A stretch of 64,000 nt of DNA. It comes from Rhizophagus irregularis (Eukaryota; Glomeromycota; Glomeromycetes; Glomerales; Glomeraceae). Every line of letters starts with the position of its first letter. Position 1 is the first letter of the stretch. Shown in pieces: positions 23,699 to 35,399 of this stretch. Location: assembly GCF_026210795.1 (NCBI RefSeq), contig NC_089431.1:2294001-2358000 (forward strand), read 5' to 3'. The position numbers and the translations under genes were made by a program. The notes under the pieces are model-generated. The model saw nothing but the letters and a program-made list of their open reading frames with translations. It had not been told where the DNA came from and ran no database searches.

Positions 23699-25592
23699 CC
23701 GTATTTTATCGAAAATAAGCACCTATCAAAAATAAGCACCTCCCCTTATTTTGTGCGATTTCATGCAAAAATCAAAAATAAGCACCTTCAAAAATCAGCA
23801 TCCCCCGGTATTTTATTAATTTTATTGACAATAGAAAAAAAAATAATTTTTAACTATATTGATTTTATTGACTTAAAAAAAATAAAATTTAAACAAATAT
23901 TATTAATTTGTATCGATAAAATCAATTTCATCCATTTCCTCATTTTCATCTTGAAGTTCTTTAAGAAGTTCATCAATTTCTTCATAAACAAGATCATCTT
24001 CCGATCCATCTAAATCATTAGATATACCACATTTTTTAAAAGAACGGATAATAATATAAATGAAAGATATTCTGACGCTTAGCACTTATTTAAACATCAC
24101 TTATTTTAGCACGTCGAAGGTTTCCTGAAGTAGTATACCCAGCACCACCATTAGACATCCAGTGGTGCCATTCTTTACGGAGGTTGTCTTTAAATGGCTT
24201 GTTGATTGCGCATCAAGTGGTTGACAAATGCTAGTCAAACCACCCGGAATTACTGCCAAATCAACATTAGTATCATGAAATGCGTTTTTAACAGATTCTT
24301 CTAAATGTCCTCTAAAAGAATCATACACCATCAATGCAGGAGAGCTGGATTGACCGTTTGTCATTATTCTTGAACGTTTGAGATAATCAACATACCGTTT
24401 CATTAAGTCCGTATTCATCCATCCACTCTCTTGGAACAAACAATCACACCAGAAGGTGCTTGTTCTCCGCGTGGCATTTGTTTTCCTTTGAAAATACAAA
24501 TTGCCGGAAATTTAGTTCCATCTATTATAAATAAAAAAAATTGTTATTTTATTTAAAAACTAATAAAAACCATAAATTTAATGTAAATCTTACGCAAGCG
24601 CATGTTAAAACTTACTGTAAATCTGTTTTTTTCATTTCCTGTTCCACGAATATGAATTGTCTTATCGCCTTTCGTATGAATGGTAAAATTTCCAGCCATG
24701 TCAAACCAGACAGGCGTTTCGTCCATATTAAAAATATTACACAATTCAAAAGATTTTCTGACCCTAATTCGAATGACAAATCTGCGAAATTTTTCCAATA
24801 ATTCTTCTGTTTGTTCAGGTAGTTTTTGCGACACTTTTGTACGCCGCCGTAAAGCCAATTTATACCTTTTCATAAATGCAGATAACCAACTAGATGTTGC
24901 CTTAAATGTTTCTATTGAATTACCATGAGAGAGATCATTTCTGGCCGGTCTAAAATTTCAAACATTGAAATTCGTAAATTCACTGTGGTTATAGCTAATG
25001 CCATTTTTTCTTTTTCATTTGTTCCATAACCCATTTGTATAACTCCACTTCTGCTTCAGGATAAAATGCTTTTCGGCCAGAACCTACACTTTCATGTTTG
25101 TTGCTTTTGTTTCGCTCTTTCCAGTTTAAACTTGCTTTGACCCACTTCCAACCCCATCTAGCACGTCAAGTTAAAGTGCTTATAAGCTTCATTTACGCAC
25201 GTTCGGCAATTAGCATGCAACGACAATTTTTTTTTGCTCAATAGAATACGAACTACGTTGGCGTTTTGAAACTTGTGGCGTAGTATTAAAACAGGTTTGA
25301 AATTGTATGAAATTGTGAAAGTTATAAAAGTTGTATGAAAGTTATGAAGGTCGTATAAAAGTTTCGTGAAAGTTACGAGGTTACGCGAAAGTTATAAAGT
25401 CACGAACGCGAAATAATACCCCTAATTCACATGGTGAAATTCCCGAATTAGTAAAAAAAATTTCCAGAGTGATAAAACCCCTTGATTAATAGATAATCGT
25501 ATTTTAAAAAAAAGTCTTGAAAATAAACACCCCCCAAATTTTTCGTCCAGAATCCTTGCAAAAATGGGGTGCTTATTTTCGATAAAATACGG
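23699..25592 (-). mobile_element. Degenerate pogo/Tigger-type DNA transposon
   Basis: Inverted ends CCGTATTTTATCGAAAATAA (from 23699) and its complement (ending 25592), flanked by TA on both sides, enclose 1894 bp. AAAATAAGCACC is repeated three times just inside the left end (about 23711, 23728 and 23773), with matching copies at the right end. These are likely transposase binding sites. The interior holds a broken transposase gene on the minus strand. Ends, target site, length and gene content all fit the pogo branch of the Tc1/mariner superfamily. Confidence 0.9.
23903..25280 (-). pseudogene. Broken pogo-type transposase (CENP-B-like DDE domain)
   Basis: Several fragments lie in different frames. 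N-terminal pieces near 25000-25280 include a Lys-rich stretch and KAFYPEAEVELYKWV. 24873..24553 carries IFNMDETPVWFDM, the first catalytic Asp block, and GNEKNRFTV. 24499..24101 carries ALMVYDSFRGHL, the second Asp, and GGLTSICQPLD, the usual block before the third Asp. A C-terminal acidic tail with SFKKCGISNDLDGSEDD lies at about 24045-23903. Stops and frameshifts between the fragments make it inactive. Confidence 0.88.
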
Positions 25593-26040
25593 TAATCTGA
25601 AACTGGTAAAACTAATTCAAAACTAATAACTAATAAAACTAATCTGAAACTGGTAAATTAATCTGAAACTAATAATTAATCTAAAATTAGTAAAATTGAT
25701 TAAAATTAATAAAAAAAAATTTTTTTTTTTTTTATTTACCCTCATAGGGATCGATATTTAATTATGGTAAGAAGTTTACGTAATCATAAACATTAACCTC
25801 TAAAATACTCCACTCAACCAGCAAATGTTCCCGATGAGCTATAAGCTATATACTATACAATCATAAAATAAAATATTTAAATTTACATAATTTAGAATAA
25901 TAATATAATAAAATTAAAGCTACCAAAAATCCTAACATAAAATAAATAACCATATAAACATTATATTTAAATCAATTATTCACCAAAATTACATTCCTAT
26001 ATCAAAATAATAAAATGACGATAATGGTTTATAAATCTAA
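25593..26040. repeat. Degenerate CTGGTAAAACTAAT repeats and AT-rich flank
   Basis: Up to about 25700 the sequence repeats variants of AATCTGAAACTGGTAAAACT. A poly-T tract and unremarkable AT-rich DNA follow. This continues the tract interrupted by the pogo-like element. Confidence 0.55.
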
Positions 26041-26600
26041 GGCAATAAAATGTACTTTTTGATATACAATTGAAGTTGAGAGTGCATCAGGACTAATGAG
26101 TCATCTGTGTAATAGGATCAGGCCATCCAAAACAATAATTTCATCCTCTGCGGTTATAGGTCTGTCAGTAATGGCAGGCTTTGGAGTTAATGGACATGAC
26201 ATGACAGGAGCGCTTTATCCCTGAACTGTAACGTTATGTGATTGTTCCCATTTGATAACTCGTTCACATCTGTTTTTCCATAAATGGTTTTTGAAAAGAA
26301 TAATAATTTGCATTAGAATTTTGGATCCCAATCTTACACTATCAGCTCGGGATAGTTTAAGATTTTTCTTCAGATGAGAGATTGCTGTTGTACTAATCTT
26401 TGCCTGCATGGCATCAGAAAGTAAACTAGTACATTCAAAAGAGTCTGGTGAAGAGCCAAGGAGTGAGTTTATGGAGCGTGATCTAATGTGAGGAGATAGT
26501 TTTTAAAATTCATCAGTGTTATTAAGGAAATAAATGAGTTCAGATCTAAGATAAGTTCTGAAATCTGCTGTTTGTGTGCAAGTTGATAAATGATTTGAAT
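26041..26600 (-). pseudogene. Decayed retroelement-like coding relic
   Basis: Read on the minus strand, this segment is almost continuously protein-like with only a few stops. It includes DFRTYLRSELIYFLNN, RSRSINSLLGSS, an intact 64-codon frame at 26409..26215 (MQAKISTTAISHLKKNLKLS ... WKNRCERVIKWE), and CPLTPKPAITDRPITAEDEI. It looks like the C-terminal end of a LINE-like polyprotein, but this is inference from composition and context. In-frame stops show it is not functional. Confidence 0.5.
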
Positions 26601-26629
26601 AAAAAAAATTCAAAATTAATAAAAATTAA

Positions 26630-26950
26630 TTATTGTAATAAAAACATTGTAAAACATTTTTTATTATGAAAACTGTTATGAATAGTTTTTATTTTTTAAT
26701 TTTAAAAAAAAACCATTTTGCAACAGTTTTTATTAATTATTGTAATAAAAAATATTTTTTATTATTTTATTTAACAAAAAACTATTGAAACAGTTTTTAT
26801 TCTTTAAATTTAAAGAAAAATTATTTTGCAATAGTTTTTAATTGTTGAAAAAAAAACCATTTTTTAGTAATAATTTTTAATTAATAAAAAATATTAAGAA
26901 TATTTTTTATTACTATTTTTGTAATAGAAACACTTATTAACATTCTTCAT
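26630..26950. repeat. Degenerate tandem repeat, period about 110 bp
   Basis: AACCATTTTGCAACAGTTTT at about 26711 recurs as AATTATTTTGCAATAGTTTT near 26818. Further diverged copies lie on both sides, each followed by TTATTGTAATAAAAA-type sequence. It is noncoding. Confidence 0.5.
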
Positions 26951-27948
26951 TACCCCTTTTTAAAATCTGCATAAATTTCAAATTAATTTTAGAAGTTTCA
27001 GACTAGAAATTTCAGAATAATTTTAGAAGTTTTGGAATAGTTTTGAAGTTTCAAACAAGTTTTAGTTTTAGTTTTAGTTTCAGTTTTAAAAATTGAAAAA
27101 TAGTTTTAGGCAGTATCTTTATTTTAACAATCTTTTATTTATTATTTTTTTTTTCTACAACGTATTAAAGTAAAAAAAAACAAATTAGAAGAAACTATAT
27201 ATAAAATAAAGTTCTAATAATATTTACTCTAATATAATTAAACTACAAATCACTTGTCATACATATACTAGTATCCTTGCATGTATACTGTCAAGTGATT
27301 GTTTGACTCTGTAAGTAGACTTCGTTTAGAAATGGGTCATCTTAGCAATAAAGCTCTATCTTCAATATCAGGTGATCAGGAGACCTACATTTTAATTAAT
27401 CTTTTAGTGATCAATTTAGATTAGTAAAATTTAAAATAATTCCTACTAATCATATTAATTTTCTTTATTTGACTGATTTATAAAATCCAAAAAGTTAGTT
27501 TCAAATTTAACTAATCTACAGTAGGCAATCAAAAGCAGCGCAGAAAATCCATTATAATTTAACTGGGTTTTCTGGTAAATTTCTAATAAAACTGGTAAAA
27601 TCTTATAATCCCAGAATTGTTCCAGTCATGATGTAGCAGATTTCTGGAATATTTTGTAAATACTGGAAATTTTATTTAATAAATTTATATCACAAAAAAG
27701 TTTTTTATCTTTAATTTTATTATTTATTATTTCAGTAGTCTATTACAATATGATTATTTAAAGCCAGTACATCTTTTCATATTGTATATGCACAAATAAA
27801 AAAAAAATAAAAGATTATTATATATTTGGTAATACCATCTAAAACTGGAATTTTTTTTAATTCTGATCACATGTACCGGTTGAAAAAATAAATTTCTGGA
27901 ATTTTTATATTTAACCAGAATTTTTCCAAAATTTTTCTAAAGTTTTTT
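26951..27948. other. AT-rich noncoding stretch
   Basis: This includes short GTTTTAGTTTTAGTTTCAG runs near 27065 and a small hairpin built on AATCACTTG/CAAGTGATT at about 27249-27301. I see no gene. Confidence 0.4.
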
Positions 27949-28496
27949 TTCACGCTGATCAAAAGTATATGGACACCATTCAAATTAAAAAAATTCTCAT
28001 ACATTTAATATAAAATAAAACTAAAATATAAAGTAAACATATTTATTTCATCTTTATTTATTAAATTACATATAAATATAGACGCTAATAATTTAATTTA
28101 TGGCAGTAATTACTTCAATTTTCCATACATCATATTGATTAATTTTCTTATAATATTTTTGAAAAAATATTTTTTTTTGTGCATTCTCTATTATTTTTTT
28201 TAAGTTAAAATGATAGTAAAGTATGCCAGAAAGTAGGTAAATAGTTGTTTTTATATCTGCTCAGAGATTTTCAGTAAGTTTAAAACCAGATTTCTAATCT
28301 TATGTTTTTGATGATTTTAGTGCAAATGATTCCATATTTGATAAAAATTAACTAATAAAGGAAAGTCTGAAAAATTAAGTGCATTTGTTTATCATAATTT
28401 TAAATTTAAAATTATGTGTTATTCATATCATATGATCATATAGTAATCTACATAATTTTGTAAAACAAGGTGTCCATATACTTTCGATCGCTACTG
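27949..28496. mobile_element. Tc1/mariner-like non-autonomous element, about 550 bp
   Basis: GATCAAAAGTATATGGACACC-type sequence at the left (about 27957) is mirrored at the right by GGTGTCCATATACTTTCGATC (from about 28470), which ends GCTACTG next to TA. The motif AAAGTATATGGACACC at both ends is typical of Tc1-like termini. The left extremity has lost the canonical CAGT. There is no open frame. Confidence 0.72.
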
Positions 28497-28914
28497 TATA
28501 TTTAATACCTCTAGTTCTTTTAAAAGAACACTAAAGAATAAAATTCAAAAATACTAAAAAAAAAAGTTATAATTTTTAGAAATTCTAAAAAGAAAAATTA
28601 GGTAAAAAAAGTAATAAATATCAAGTTTTTATCTAATACTACAAATTTACAACTCTTCTAAAATTAGGCTAATATCTTTTAATTAATAGTTTTACCTTTT
28701 ACTAGAATCCTGAAAATTACTAAAAAAAACTCAGATTTAAATTTATATAAATTATATATAGATTTTAGCCTTAAATTTTACTAACTTAAAATTTAGTAAT
28801 TGGATTTTAATAATCTTTAGTTTGTTAGATTCATTTCAATACAATAAAATAAATATTTTGATATATAATTTATCTTTTTGGATATAATATTAACTGAGAT
28901 ATTATAGGATCTTG
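28497..28914. other. AT-rich noncoding stretch
   Basis: Nothing is recognised. Confidence 0.4.
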
Positions 28915-29335
28915 CTACTTACTTATAAGATAGATTACCCTTAAGTCTAAAGTAAAAATGAGATATAAATTCTTTGTAGATCTTATTATAAAAGAAAATT
29001 TTATATTACATTATTATAATTTTTTTTCTTTTTAGCTAATTAATCAATAGAATTTAAGAATAAAGTAAAAATCATTAGTAAAAAGCTAATTTTCTATGAT
29101 GATCTTTATTATAAATAAATCAAGATCCTAATATTGCATTTTTTTAGTAATTTTTAGGATTTTCTTAAAATTTTGCCTACTATTAAGATAGATTACCCTA
29201 TGGTCTAAGGTAAGATTTACATATAAAAGTAATAAAACTCTTTAAAAATCTTACTATAAAAGAAAATTTTATATTATATTATTATAATTTTTTTAATTTT
29301 TTTCTTTTAAATTAATTAAATAACCAATCAAATTT
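28915..29335. repeat. Diverged direct duplication, unit about 150 bp
   Basis: The segment from about 28925 (AAGATAGATTACCCTTAAGT) to 29060 recurs from about 29177 (AAGATAGATTACCCTATGGT) to 29333. Both share TATAAAAGAAAATTTTATAT and a CAATYRAATTTAAGAAT end. It is noncoding. Confidence 0.7.
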
Positions 29336-30817
29336 AAGAATTTCCTAAGGTAAGATTTCATATGAAAGTAAAATTTTCACTAATAAGTAATAACATATCT
29401 TAGTAGTAAATGGAATTCTGTTTTTTTTACTTCTATCTGATTAAAATCTAATTGATTAAAATTAAATTACTAGATTTTATTAATTATTAATCAATAGAAA
29501 TTTCATTTTTTTTGTAATTATTAATAAATATAAATTTTTTTAAGTTATATATTATAAATTTTTATTCTTTAAAATTTATTTTACTTATTTAAATACTTTT
29601 TTTTTAATATAATACTTATATAAAAAATTTATATTATTAATAGTCAGTAGAAATGTTACAAAATTAACAAAAAGTTTTTTTATACTGTGATATTACAATA
29701 TAAATTATTAGTATCTCTTAAATAATTTTATAAACAAATTTGCCTGCAATTTTTTAAATAAAATTATATCTAAATACAAAGTTTGTCAATATTATTTAGA
29801 TTATTCTACAATTTTACAGCTATATTGATTTACATTTTTAACATTAATTGTATTGGTTTGATATGTAAATGATCACTAAAATTAGACATAAATTAACTCA
29901 AAAAAATAATATCAGAATTTTATATAATAAATTAATTTTCTTTACCTTAATATTCTTTATTATAAAATATTTTAATATATTTTTTTATTTTTATTATGAA
30001 ACTTTACATTTCAATGAACAAAATAAAAATGATAAAATTTAACTTTATACATTTTTACAAGTTTATAAAAATAATTCATTTTTTAGGATTCTATATAAAG
30101 TCAATGCTACTTCTAAATATTAAAATACATAATAATAAAAATTGTTTTCTATAGCAAATACTATATATTCTGTTAAGCTTTAATATAGCTACAAATAAAT
30201 CCTAATGAGATTATAAAATTTTCAAAATTTTTTGTCATTTAAAAAATACAACTTTATAGTTACCGTATATCATTCTCTTGAAAAATTTCATAATTACTTA
30301 TATAAGACCTGTGGGGGATATTTTATAATTATCTCATAATCCAGAGATCAGATTTGAGTCATCTTTTTTTTATTTGATAGCTCTCATTAAGCTCTTCAAA
30401 ATAAAAAAAAAGGATCGTTTAAATTGGACTGGTAGATTATAAGATATTTGCAAAAAACAGAATTTTTAAGTTTTATTTAATATCTGGAAGTACAGGGTCA
30501 AACCTCCAATTTTTGCAAAATACTCAGAATACTGTAGCCCGCTATATACAGTAATCTTCAATTTTATAATATATAATTAATAAATAATGATTAAATTATG
30601 ATTTAAATTCTTTGCAAAAAAAAATTTTATTAGAATAACTTTATTTTTTCGCAGTTCAGATAATATTTTGCATAATAAATTATAGTAAAAGTAATTCAAA
30701 TAATATTTTATATATAAATTACATTAAATATATAAAATAAATTACTTTTTATTTTATAAATGTATTTTTAAATTATAAATAGAATATATTAAAGAATTTT
30801 ATTATTATATAAAATTA
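29336..30817. other. AT-rich noncoding with weak repeat traces
   Basis: The block around 30332-30410 (CATAATCCAG ... TTTGATAGCTCTCATTAAG) is similar to 32483-32560, suggesting an old dispersed repeat. The block at 30651-30735 is a diverged copy of 34203-34288. No gene is seen. Confidence 0.45.
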
Positions 30818-30827
30818 AATAAGAACT

Positions 30828-31220
30828 AGAGATCCTGGGCGAAACTGAAATATTTAGTCATTTGACTAAACTGAAATAGTTTAGACATTTAAAATTAAAA
30901 GACGAAATGCTGAAATTCAATATTCCATAGTATTTCCATGGATTTTTTATAGATTTCCATAGATTTTTAATTATAATAATTACTTATAAAAAAAAATAAT
31001 AATAAATTTATATTAAAATATAATATTTTTTAAAGGAATTTATAAAACTATTATATATATATAATATAATTTCATATATTTTTATAATAAAACTATAATT
31101 TTATATAATTAAAATTTAAACTTAAAAATTATTACTATATAGTTTAATCAATAATGAAACCGAAACTGGTTGGTGATAAAACTGAAATTTTTGGTAAAAA
31201 GAGTTTAGCCAGGTATTACT
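30828..31220. mobile_element. Non-autonomous DNA element with 10-bp target duplication
   Basis: Ends AGAGATCCTGGGCGAAACT and (in complement) AGTAATACCTGGCTAAACT form an imperfect inverted repeat enclosing 393 bp. They are flanked by the exact 10-bp direct repeat AATAAGAACT (30818-30827 and 31221-31230). Duplications of 9-11 bp point to a Mutator-like origin. If only the inner 8 bp count, hAT is possible. There is no coding frame. Confidence 0.75.
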
Positions 31221-31497
31221 AATAAGAACTGAATTTTCAGTAAAATTGCAGGCAAATTTGCTTGCAATATTTTACTATTTAAAGAATAATATAATCTTAA
31301 AGTCTATAGTATATATGTAAAATCTAAAGTTAATCAAAGTTAATACATATGATTAAAATTAGCACTATAATTCTGGTTAAAATTTTTTTAATTCTGGCCA
31401 AATTCACAAAACTGGCCTAAATTTGGCTAAAATTAAAATTTTCGGGTTATAGGTAGTAACATTGCATTTACACAATGTAACATCATTTTAACAATTA

Positions 31498-31669
31498 CAG
31501 TCAAACCTTGATATAGCAAACCTTTGATATAGTGAATTTTTCAGACAACTATAATAAATTTCCCCTCACTATAACGAATTAACCAATCAAATCTCTTAAA
31601 ATCATCACTATAGTCTTATAGCGAAGTTGAGGTTTGAACCCTAGGGTTCGTTATAATAAGAGTTAACTG
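31498..31669. mobile_element. Tc1/mariner-like MITE family 3, copy B
   Basis: Ends CAGTCAAACCTTGATATAGC and (in complement) CAGTTAACTCTTATTATAAC enclose 172 bp flanked by TA. Compared with the copy at 23061-23217, the whole element is inverted. Confidence 0.8.
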
Positions 31670-33437
31670 TATGAGTATATTTATCTAGTTCTTAAAAATA
31701 CATTTATAAACTTTAAAAAGTAAAAAACTTTGTTTTATTCAATTCAATCTAGTTAAATTTATTAATAAAAAATAAAATTTACTGCAATACTGCAATTACT
31801 GCAACATGATATATGATTTATTTATATCAGTATTATCAGCAAGTAACAATATCTGAGACATGTTACATAAAAAAGAAATGATAACTACTTGGTAACCCCT
31901 CAAAATTTTTCTATGATAACTTTGTTTAATACTTAGCAAAATTGTTTAGCATTCAATTATGCATAAATATATATAATTTTTGTAGAGTTTTTTAAGTTAC
32001 AGAAGAGTATGGACAGAGCGCAGACATGTTTGAGACAACCAAAAAGGCTGCGAACATCAAAGATGTACAATACTGATTTATACTGGTAAAATCACCTGTA
32101 ATGATAATTAGAAATTTTCATATATTATATATAATTAAAAAAATTAAAAATTGTAATGTTTACTTTTATTATATTTTACTATTTATTATTATACTAATCC
32201 TTTAATTTTGGTAAGCAATTTTATTTACAATAATACAATATAAAATATTTAATTATAATCAAAAAATGAAATTTATTATTACTTATTATTTATAATATAA
32301 TATTCAAAAAAATTTTGGTTAAAAAAATCACTATTGATTATATATATTTTTTATTTAATATATCACTTTATATTATTATTAGTATTTCACATAAATCAAA
32401 TTTTTGTCTTACAAATTTGATTTGATTTGGACTCAATTTAGATTTGATATACTGTAAAGTCAAAAATAATTATTTCATAATCCAGTAATTAGAATTTGAT
32501 GAATTTTTTTTATTTTATAGCTCTTAGCTCTTATAAAGTACATTAAAATAAATAAAAAAAATTGTAAAATTAAGAATACTAATTATTATTCTTATAATTT
32601 ATTATTAAAATTATTAAATAATTACATGGATTATTTTAATATTCATTAGCAGAAGTAAAATTCATCAGATGATTTTCATCATATTATGTGATTTATAAAA
32701 ATTTAAACTTTTATTTTTTGAAAAAATTGATAAATAAAAAAAAATCAAAAATATAATATAAATGAATAAAACCATATAGAATATTCTTTTCTTTCTGATT
32801 AATATTTTATTAGCAGATGAAATTTATACATAACTGATAAAGCATAATGTAAATCATGTTCCAGTGAAATTCATCAGAGGTTATGTAAAATTAATCCATT
32901 ATACATTCAAAAATAAACCATTTTTTTAGACATCTGGAATTTGTATAATGCCGAAAAGAATTGGATTTTGGCCTGCATTATGAATGACTGATATTGGTTC
33001 ATACTTTAAAATATATATTTCATACTTTATAATTTTTTGCTAAAAAAGTTAATACTGTGAAAATTTTATTTGATTTTAATATCTGTTTATTTTATTATTA
33101 TAGAGTAAATACAATAAATACGCTATTATCAAAAATAAGAAACGCGTAACGCGTCTTAATATTAATATTTTTTGGTATTTATTATTAGGAGAGAAAAAAA
33201 TCAAATACTCTATGACTTTTACATCTTTCTAATAATAAAATATCAAAAGAAATTTCGTATCTTACAGCTTTCACACTTATTAGAAAGGAGTGAGAAGCGT
33301 GATATGTGAAATTTTCTTAATATTTGATTACTAAGAAGGTGTAGATATGAAATATTCTCTACAAATATACAAGCTAAACTCAATAAAAATTCCATATCCA
33401 TTAAGTAACTTAGTTTTCAAGTTTCCAAAAATTAGTA
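31670..33437. other. AT-rich noncoding stretch
   Basis: No gene is seen. It contains the diverged repeat block at 32483-32560, and near 33140 a short ACGCGTAACGCGT palindrome. Confidence 0.4.
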
Positions 33438-33576
33438 CCGTATAGCATTGACTAAAAGACTCCCCTTTTTGACGTGCCCCATTATAATATACGATATAAA
33501 ATACCCCAGGTATAATTTAATTTTTATAATGATAAATTGATTTATATACATGGGTATTTTAGTCAGTGCTATACGG
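33438..33576. mobile_element. pogo-like MITE
   Basis: Ends CCGTATAGCATTGACTAAAA and (in complement) CCGTATAGCACTGACTAAAA enclose 139 bp flanked by TA on both sides. The ends start CCGTAT like the large pogo-type element at 23699, so a pogo-family transposase may mobilise it. Confidence 0.8.
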
Positions 33577-33936
33577 TATACTTTGATCAAGTACCAAAAC
33601 TATACTCTAAACCTTTGTATAAAATTAAATATATTGCAAGTATTGAAGCGTGGGAAAAAGGATTTTAATATAAATACTAGCCCGTAATGCACTGCGTTCT
33701 TGAGGTTCGTCAACGTTGATGAAATTTTAAGGTTTGGTTTATAAGAGGTTAAATTAGTTGTTTTATTATAATTAAATTGTAAGAATAATTATTTTTAAAT
33801 TAAAATTTATATAAGCTTAATATTATTAATTCACTATTATAATTTAAACTTTAAACTCTATTCTTTTTTCTATTATATAAATTTAATATTATGATCAATT
33901 TTTAAACAATTTAATTCTAATCATCATACTGAAATA
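33577..33936. other. Noncoding sequence next to the telomere-like array
   Basis: This includes a less AT-rich block, ACTAGCCCGTAATGCACTGC near 33685, which looks like the end of some transposable element. I cannot assign it. Confidence 0.35.
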
Positions 33937-34122
33937 CTAACCCTAATAAATACTAATCCTACCCTAATATAAAACTAATACTAACATTAAACTAATACTA
34001 ACCCTAATCCTAACCCTAACACTAACTCTAACCCTAACTCTAACCCTAACCCTAACCTTAACCCTAACTCTAACTTTAACTATAAACTTAACTATAAACT
34101 TAACCTTAATTCTAATTCTAAC
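33937..34122. repeat. Interstitial telomere-like (CCCTAA)n array
   Basis: About 180 bp of degenerate TAACCCTAACCC repeats. The best-preserved part is 33991-34080, and decayed forms such as AACTCTAAC, AACTTTAAC and ATAAACTTAAC lie at the edges. (TTAGGG)n is the common fungal telomere unit. Here it lies inside the window with noncoding DNA on both sides, so it is interstitial. It could mark an ancient telomere fusion, a healed break or a telomere-targeting retroelement. Confidence 0.85.
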
Positions 34123-34161
34123 TATATCTCCTACTAATATAATTAGTAAAATTAATTTTTG

Positions 34162-34240
34162 TTAGTATAATTTATTATGCAAAATATTATCTGAACTGCA
34201 AAGCAGTTCAGATAATATTTTGCATAATAAATTATACTAA
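34162..34240. repeat. Perfect 79-bp palindrome next to the telomere-like array
   Basis: Two 38-base arms (34162-34199 and 34203-34240) are exact reverse complements around AAA. The right arm starts GCAGTTCAGATAATATTTTG and continues as an 86-bp diverged copy of 30651-30735. The left arm is therefore an inverted duplicate of the start of that repeat. Confidence 0.9.
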
Positions 34241-34559
34241 AAGTAACCCAAATAATATTTTATATATGAATCATATCAAATATATAAGAGTTTTGCTAAC
34301 TTGCCTTTTAGGTTAAATAACCTGGATTAAATCACTTAAAATTTATAATTTATATTAATCATTTTTTTTTTAAAAAAAAAAAATTATTTGTATTATTATT
34401 TATTTTACTTTATATAATTTGAATATTATAGAGTATAATGATCAAGTTTTCTTACATTTTTGATAATGTTATTTGTTTTTGATTGTGATAATTTACATTT
34501 TTTTGAAAATTTGGGTAAAATTATATAATTAAATAAATTTTATTTATCAAGGATATATT

Positions 34560-34735
34560 AGGATAGTAATATATATTAGCTAATATTATTTTAATAGTAA
34601 CGTTTACTCGCCCACTCCCAGGTAAGATTTTATGACCAATCACAACCATTTCACATAGTTTATATTATGTGTAACCTAAGATTTTCTTTTACTCTCCCAC
34701 TCCCTAAAATATTAGCTAATATATATCATTACCCT
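34560..34735. mobile_element. MITE family 2, copy B
   Basis: Inverted ends (AGGATAGTAATATATATTAG and, in complement, AGGGTAATGATATATATTAG) enclose 176 bp. TTTTAGGGAGTGGGAG follows the right end in complement, matching the copy at 22213. TATT occurs on both sides as a possible short target duplication. Confidence 0.72.
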
Positions 34736-34757
34736 TATTATATACTATCACTATATA

Positions 34758-35395
34758 TGGTAGTTGTTGATAAGTGAATTAAAATATAAGTTTGGATAAT
34801 AGCATTGTTAAAAAATTAAATATGAAATATATATTATTTATAAAGTATTGTTAAAATTTAAATATTGGATTTTTAGTTAGAGTTTTATAATTTTGAAAGT
34901 TTTTTACTGGTTAGAATGTTAGTTAAATTGTTATTGATTCAAAGTTTGCTGTAATGCTAATCATATTCTTTTAATATATGATTTTTAATTGGTAATATTT
35001 GTTGATGAGTGAATTGAAAATATAAGTTTGGATAACAGCATTGTTAAAAAATTTAATATGAAATTTTTATTTATAAAGTACGTATTGTTAAATTTAATTA
35101 TTGCATTTTATTTAGAACCTTATAATCTTGAATTTCTAATATATGATTTTTAATTGATAATAGTAATAAATAAATTGTTGATAAATTGAAAATGTAAGTT
35201 TAAATAAAAAATCAAATATGGAATTTTATTTATAAAGTATTGTTAAAATTTAAATATTGTATTTTATTTATATAGCATTGTTAAAAAATCAAATGTATTT
35301 ATTATAGAGTATTATTAGAAATTTAACTATTGAATTTTTATTTATATAGTATTTTAATATATAGTATTGTTAAAAGTATATAAAGAATTGTGATT
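34758..35395. repeat. Tandem repeat, about three diverged units of 200-240 bp
   Basis: The phrase GATAAGTGAATTAAAATATAAG (about 34770) recurs near 35010 and 35180. Each is followed by AGCATTGTTAAAAAATTAAAT-like and TTTATAAAGTATTGTTAAA sequence. It is noncoding, and the last unit breaks up into smaller repeats. Confidence 0.65.
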
Positions 35396-35399
35396 TGCA

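Noticed and set aside
33685-33720. ACTAGCCCGTAATGCACTGC block as a Helitron terminus
   Set aside because: There is no paired end, no convincing 3' hairpin with the expected CTRR end, and no Rep/helicase fragment nearby.
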